A stretch of DNA of 45,774 bases from Alkalibacterium sp. (lineage in GTDB: Bacteria > Bacillota > Bacilli > Lactobacillales > Carnobacteriaceae_A): NCBI GenBank assembly GCA_007692455.1, contig RECC01000054.1, positions 1 to 45,774 on the forward strand, in the 5' to 3' direction. This document shows positions 42,944-45,774 of the stretch, in pieces. Every line of letters starts with the position of its first letter. Positions within the stretch are counted from its first letter, which is position 1. The position numbers were made by a program, and so were the translations under genes. A model generated the notes under the pieces. The model did no database searches. It was given only the letters and a program-made list of their open reading frames with translations, and was not told the DNA's origin.

Positions 42944-42972
42944 CATATAAAATAGAAGGTGTGAAAAGAACA

Positions 42973-43548
42973 GTGGATTTAAATTGGGGAATACTCCTAG
43001 CAATTTTTTTAATTAATGTAGTCTATGTCACGTTAAGTACAATAAGATTGATGCTAACAATGAAAGGATACCAGAGTGTGGCGCCCTTTGTTGCAATGGT
43101 TGAAGTAGCAATATATGTGGTGGGGCTTGGCCTTGTTCTAGACAATCTGGATAATGTCATTAGTGTTATGGTTTACGCAGTTGGCTTTGGTGCCGGTATA
43201 TATGCTGGTATGAAAATAGAAGATAAACTAGCTTTAGGACACATCCTGGTAACCACGATTGTCCCTGAGAATGGCTGGGAAGTAGCTGAAGAAATTAGAG
43301 GAGACGGTTACGGTGTAACTATTTCCCAGGCTTACGGACGTGAGGGCAGTCGCTTTGTTCTTGAAATATTGACTCCTCGGTCGAATGAGAGAGCGTTGTA
43401 TAAATTAATTCACGAAATCGAACCAAAAGCCTTTGTTATATCCTACGAACCGAAATATATTAATGGTGGTTTCTGGACAAAACGTATGAAAACTAATAGA
43501 GCACAAGTAAGAGATAACCCCAAGGAAGACCCGTTTGAGGAAGAGTAA
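42973..43548 (+). CDS. UPF0316 (YebE-like) membrane protein
   Basis: The protein (191-195 residues) has three hydrophobic helices in its first 85 residues, with INVVYVTLSTIRLMLTMKG and YVVGLGLVLDNLDN typical of UPF0316, then a cytosolic DUF2179-type domain with RGDGYGVTISQAYGREGSRFVLEILTPR. The function is unknown; such domains are thought to sense small ligands. The start is uncertain: GTG at 42961 lies directly after AGAAGGT, whereas GTG at 42973 has that site 13 bases upstream. I prefer the second. It ends PFEEE. The PurK-like gene follows 18 bases later. Confidence 0.85.
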   Translation: MDLNWGILLAIFLINVVYVTLSTIRLMLTMKGYQSVAPFVAMVEVAIYVVGLGLVLDNLDNVISVMVYAVGFGAGIYAGMKIEDKLALGHILVTTIVPENGWEVAEEIRGDGYGVTISQAYGREGSRFVLEILTPRSNERALYKLIHEIEPKAFVISYEPKYINGGFWTKRMKTNRAQVRDNPKEDPFEEE

Positions 43549-43566
43549 GAAGTGGAGTGAAGTCTT

Positions 43567-44685
43567 ATGGCTAACTGGATACAACCTGGTAAAACGATAG
43601 GGATAATAGGGGGAGGCAGTGTCTCCCGTTTATTGACTATTTCAGCTAAAAAATTAGGGTACCAAGTAGGGGTACTGGACTCTGATTCGAATTGTCTGGC
43701 GAAAAGTGTTGCTGACTGGCATATTCAAACTGATTTGAATAATGAAGAAGGTATCATGAAGCTGGCGATGAACAGCGATGTGGTGATTTACGAAACAGAA
43801 GCTGTTCAGTATAATCATATCAAGAAAATAAGCCGTACAGTTCCTGTTCCACAAGGAGAAGAATTGTTAAGTGTTTCTCAGGATAGAATGCTGCAGAAAG
43901 CTTTTCTTGAGTCGGTACGGGTCAACATTGCTCCTTTTGCAACAATTGTTACCGTAGAGGATATTCAGGAAGCTGTTCAAAGTATTGGATTTCCTTGTGT
44001 TCTGAAAACCAATAATACTGATGAGCGTTTCAAAAAACACTATATTCTATACAGTGAAGAAGATATTGAAGGTGCAAAATCGTTCCTGTCTCATGGGACG
44101 TGTGTTCTGGAAGCTTGGGTTATTTCTGATAAAGAGCTGTGTATCGGGATTGTTAAAGATGCCCGTGGTAGAGTCCAATTTTACCCGGTAACTGAGATGA
44201 AATACAATCAGGACGAATTTTTCCAGTCGATATCACCGGCACGAGTTGACGAGACGATTGCAGTGGAAATAGAAAGGATTGGAAGTGTTATAGCTGATAA
44301 CATCGACTTCATTGGGGTTATGGCAGTCGAGATCTTTTCAACAGAAAGCGGCGCACTCTATGTAAATGAAATTGTTGCTCATCCTCATAGAGCCAACCAT
44401 TTTACCTTTAATTTCCCTAGGGTTTCACAGTACGAAGCACTTATTAAAACAGTAACAGGCTGGCCATTTAATCTTGAATTACAGGCAAGGAAGCCACTGA
44501 TTATGAGACCAATCAGCTTAAATAAACTCAATCAGGCGTACACCCAGGCACAATTGAAGGAAGACTGGGATTTCACTTTTTATGGAAATCAGTCGAGTGA
44601 ATCAACGGAGGAAGTTGGACACGTAACTATAGCTACGGAAAACATAAAAGAAACCTTAATTCAGTTAAATGACACGTTCAGTTAG
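43567..44685 (+). CDS. PurK-like ATP-grasp protein, divergent paralogue
   Basis: The 372-residue protein has the PurK layout: N-terminal Rossmann-like domain (GIIGGGSVSRLLTISAKKLGY), central ATP-grasp domain (about 105-290) with FPCVLKTNN and VLEAWV, and a small C-terminal domain. Canonical PurK uses the N5-carboxyaminoimidazole ribonucleotide pathway and has GGGQLGRM and NEIAPRPHNSGH; here these are GGGSVSRL and NEIVAHPHRANH. The signature is therefore altered, and no purine gene is near. It may be a real but diverged PurK or a ligase with a different substrate. The GntR gene follows 10 bases later, suggesting co-expression. Confidence 0.75.
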   Translation: MANWIQPGKTIGIIGGGSVSRLLTISAKKLGYQVGVLDSDSNCLAKSVADWHIQTDLNNEEGIMKLAMNSDVVIYETEAVQYNHIKKISRTVPVPQGEELLSVSQDRMLQKAFLESVRVNIAPFATIVTVEDIQEAVQSIGFPCVLKTNNTDERFKKHYILYSEEDIEGAKSFLSHGTCVLEAWVISDKELCIGIVKDARGRVQFYPVTEMKYNQDEFFQSISPARVDETIAVEIERIGSVIADNIDFIGVMAVEIFSTESGALYVNEIVAHPHRANHFTFNFPRVSQYEALIKTVTGWPFNLELQARKPLIMRPISLNKLNQAYTQAQLKEDWDFTFYGNQSSESTEEVGHVTIATENIKETLIQLNDTFS

Positions 44686-44695
44686 AGGATAGCAG

Positions 44696-45343
44696 ATGGA
44701 GAGAAAAAGAAAGTACGAAGACAAAGCATACAGTTACATGAAGAAGCGCATTGAAAACGGTGAGTGGAAAACAGGAAGACAGCTGAAAGAACTTGAGGTT
44801 GCGGAACTTGTTGACAGCAGTCGAACACCAGTGAGGAAGGCCTTTGCCCGTTTGGAAGTCGAAGGACTGGTTTCGGTAATCCCCCGCAAAGGTGTATTTG
44901 TCGCTTCATCCAACCTTGGACTGAAGGACATAAAAGATCGCTTATACACTTTGGAAGCACTTTTTCAGCATATTCTATTTACTCTGGAACAATCAGAGGC
45001 AGTTATTAATGGAGTAGTTTTAGAAACAAGTCTGCACCAGATGAAGACCAGTTTAGAGCATTCTTCGGCTCAGTTTGAAGCCAGCGAGATTCATTTCTGG
45101 GAAGCTGTTTTTTCATATCATGATAACGGATATTTGAACGAATTGGTTCTGAAAACTCTCAGGCAGCTGCAGCAGGTGGAACCCGACATGGAAAAAATAC
45201 TTATAGGCAGTCGACAAACAAAGTACACCCATTATCAGCTGATAAAAGAGAAAATAGAATCGGGCGATTATGTTTATGCTAGAAGAGAAATTCGGATTTT
45301 ACTGAATCAGCTCTTAATCAATATGATTCAAGGTATAGACTAG
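44696..45343 (+). CDS. GntR-family regulator (FadR/FCD subfamily)
   Basis: The 215-residue protein has an N-terminal winged helix (about 5-72) with GRQLKELEVAELVDSSRTPVRKAFARLEVEGLV, the GntR recognition segment, and RKGVFVAS as the wing. The C-terminal part (about 75-215) is all-helical and looks like an FCD ligand-binding domain, with the HFWEAVFSYHDN segment where metal-binding members carry their Asp/His ligands. The effector is unknown. It follows the PurK-like gene by 10 bases and likely shares its transcript; a terminator comes directly after. Confidence 0.88.
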   Translation: MERKRKYEDKAYSYMKKRIENGEWKTGRQLKELEVAELVDSSRTPVRKAFARLEVEGLVSVIPRKGVFVASSNLGLKDIKDRLYTLEALFQHILFTLEQSEAVINGVVLETSLHQMKTSLEHSSAQFEASEIHFWEAVFSYHDNGYLNELVLKTLRQLQQVEPDMEKILIGSRQTKYTHYQLIKEKIESGDYVYARREIRILLNQLLINMIQGID

Positions 45344-45348
45344 TTTAG

Positions 45349-45386
45349 AACCCCCATTGACTGCTTAGCGGTTAATGGGGGTTTTT
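45349..45386 (+). terminator. terminator after the GntR gene
   Basis: AACCCCCATT and AATGGGGGTT form a perfect 10-bp stem followed by TTTTT. Confidence 0.9.
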
Positions 45387-45489
45387 GACGGGCTTACCTC
45401 CGGATGTCTCTGTAAAATTAAAGCGCATCTGTTCTGTCTAAAAGACGAGAACAGCAGGTGACTAAAGTCTGAATCATTGGCTGGAAATG

Positions 45490-45518
45490 TGGAAACACAG
45501 CTTTATTTTCTGTATAAT
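45490..45518 (+). promoter_or_regulatory. promoter of pcrA
   Basis: TGGAAA (45490-45495), a 17-base spacer and a perfect TATAAT (45513-45518) lie about 35 bases before the start codon. Confidence 0.6.
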
Positions 45519-45553
45519 GAAACAATGTATGAAGACACGAAAGGATGAATAAA

Positions 45554-45774
45554 GTGGTACTGCGAGATGATATTTTAGCGGGTATGAACCCCAAACAGAA
45601 AGAGGCAGTTGCATATACTGAAGGCCCCCTTCTGATAATGGCTGGTGCAGGCTCAGGAAAAACACGGGTACTTACTCACCGCATTTCCTATTTGATTCAA
45701 GAAAAAGGGGTTAGTCCGTGGAATATTCTGGCAATCACTTTTACCAATAAAGCTGCTTCAGAGATGAAGAGCAG
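45554..45774 (+). CDS. pcrA: ATP-dependent DNA helicase PcrA (5' part)
   Basis: Only the first 73-74 codons are in the window; the frame runs off the end. The sequence [20 protein letters not shown] contains the Q-motif and leads into Walker A (GAGSGKTR), followed by [19 protein letters not shown], motif Ia of UvrD/PcrA helicases. PcrA unwinds DNA in repair and rolling-circle replication. I take GTG at 45554 as start because GAAAGG is about 9 bases upstream; an ATG at 45545 is in frame but touches that site. A Firmicute pcrA is commonly followed by ligA, beyond the window. Confidence 0.93.
   Translation, partial: MVLRDDILAGMNPKQKEAVAYTEGPLLIMAGAGSGKTRVLTHRISYLIQEKGVSPWNILAITFTNKAASEMKS

Noticed and set aside
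1-45774. Prophage, insertion sequence, integron, CRISPR or defence island
   Set aside because: No transposase, integrase, cas, toxin-antitoxin or restriction gene is seen, and the gene order is mostly that of conserved housekeeping loci.

Overview
The window reads as core chromosome of an AT-rich, low-GC Gram-positive bacterium of the order Lactobacillales. The family Carnobacteriaceae (Alkalibacterium/Marinilactibacillus-like) fits best, but this is inference from gene content: a glgBCDA cluster plus glgP, FloA with a short NfeD, Mbl, an EpuA-like protein, an enterococcal PBP5-type transpeptidase, and several very acidic proteins. I see no rRNA, tRNA, phage, insertion sequence, integron or CRISPR array, and no gene-free stretch longer than 300 bases. 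Genes cover almost everything, and hairpins and promoters explain most gaps.

Layout. 1-2.3 kb (minus strand): nfeD-floA-small membrane protein, a membrane-microdomain operon. 2.3-10.9 kb: glycogen metabolism, glgB-glgC-glgD-glgA in one unit, then a terminator and glgP with its own leader. 10.9-15.6 kb: single housekeeping genes (uppP, glucose-type PTS IIA, flavin reductase-like, YkgB-type lactonase, AI-2E permease). 15.6-20 kb: a TetR repressor and a heterodimeric ABC multidrug-type exporter, headed by a promoter that carries two matching palindromic operators. 20-21 kb: manA. 21.1-25.5 kb: tdk-prfA-prmC-sua5 in an overlapping operon, then upp. 25.6-29.4 kb: ywzB, murA, mbl, epuA-like and a short ssb. 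29.5-33 kb: a LisRK/EtaRS-like two-component system and rlmI. 33-37.3 kb: ABC ATPase, a giant FtsX-type permease with a coiled-coil insert, and a thioredoxin-like protein. 37.4-37.8 kb: a shortened Gfo/Idh-like gene. 38-41.4 kb: a GH73 glucosaminidase, an unassigned TIM-barrel protein and a low-affinity-type PBP. 41.5-43.5 kb: a CNNM/CorC-like membrane protein and a UPF0316 protein. 43.6-45.3 kb: a divergent PurK-like ATP-grasp protein with a GntR regulator. The window ends inside pcrA.

How the genes work together. GlgC/GlgD make ADP-glucose, GlgA polymerises it, GlgB branches it and GlgP degrades the product. UppP, MurA, Mbl, the glucosaminidase and the PBP all serve envelope growth. PrfA is the substrate of PrmC, and Tdk and Upp salvage pyrimidines.

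The items most worth a second look are the twin TetR operators, the dyads over the murA and ssb promoters, the strained ribosome-binding region of glgC, the PurK-like/GntR pair beside pcrA, the TIM-barrel protein between two wall genes, and the coiled-coil permease. I did not find a convincing wholly new multi-gene system; most of the window is conserved housekeeping DNA.
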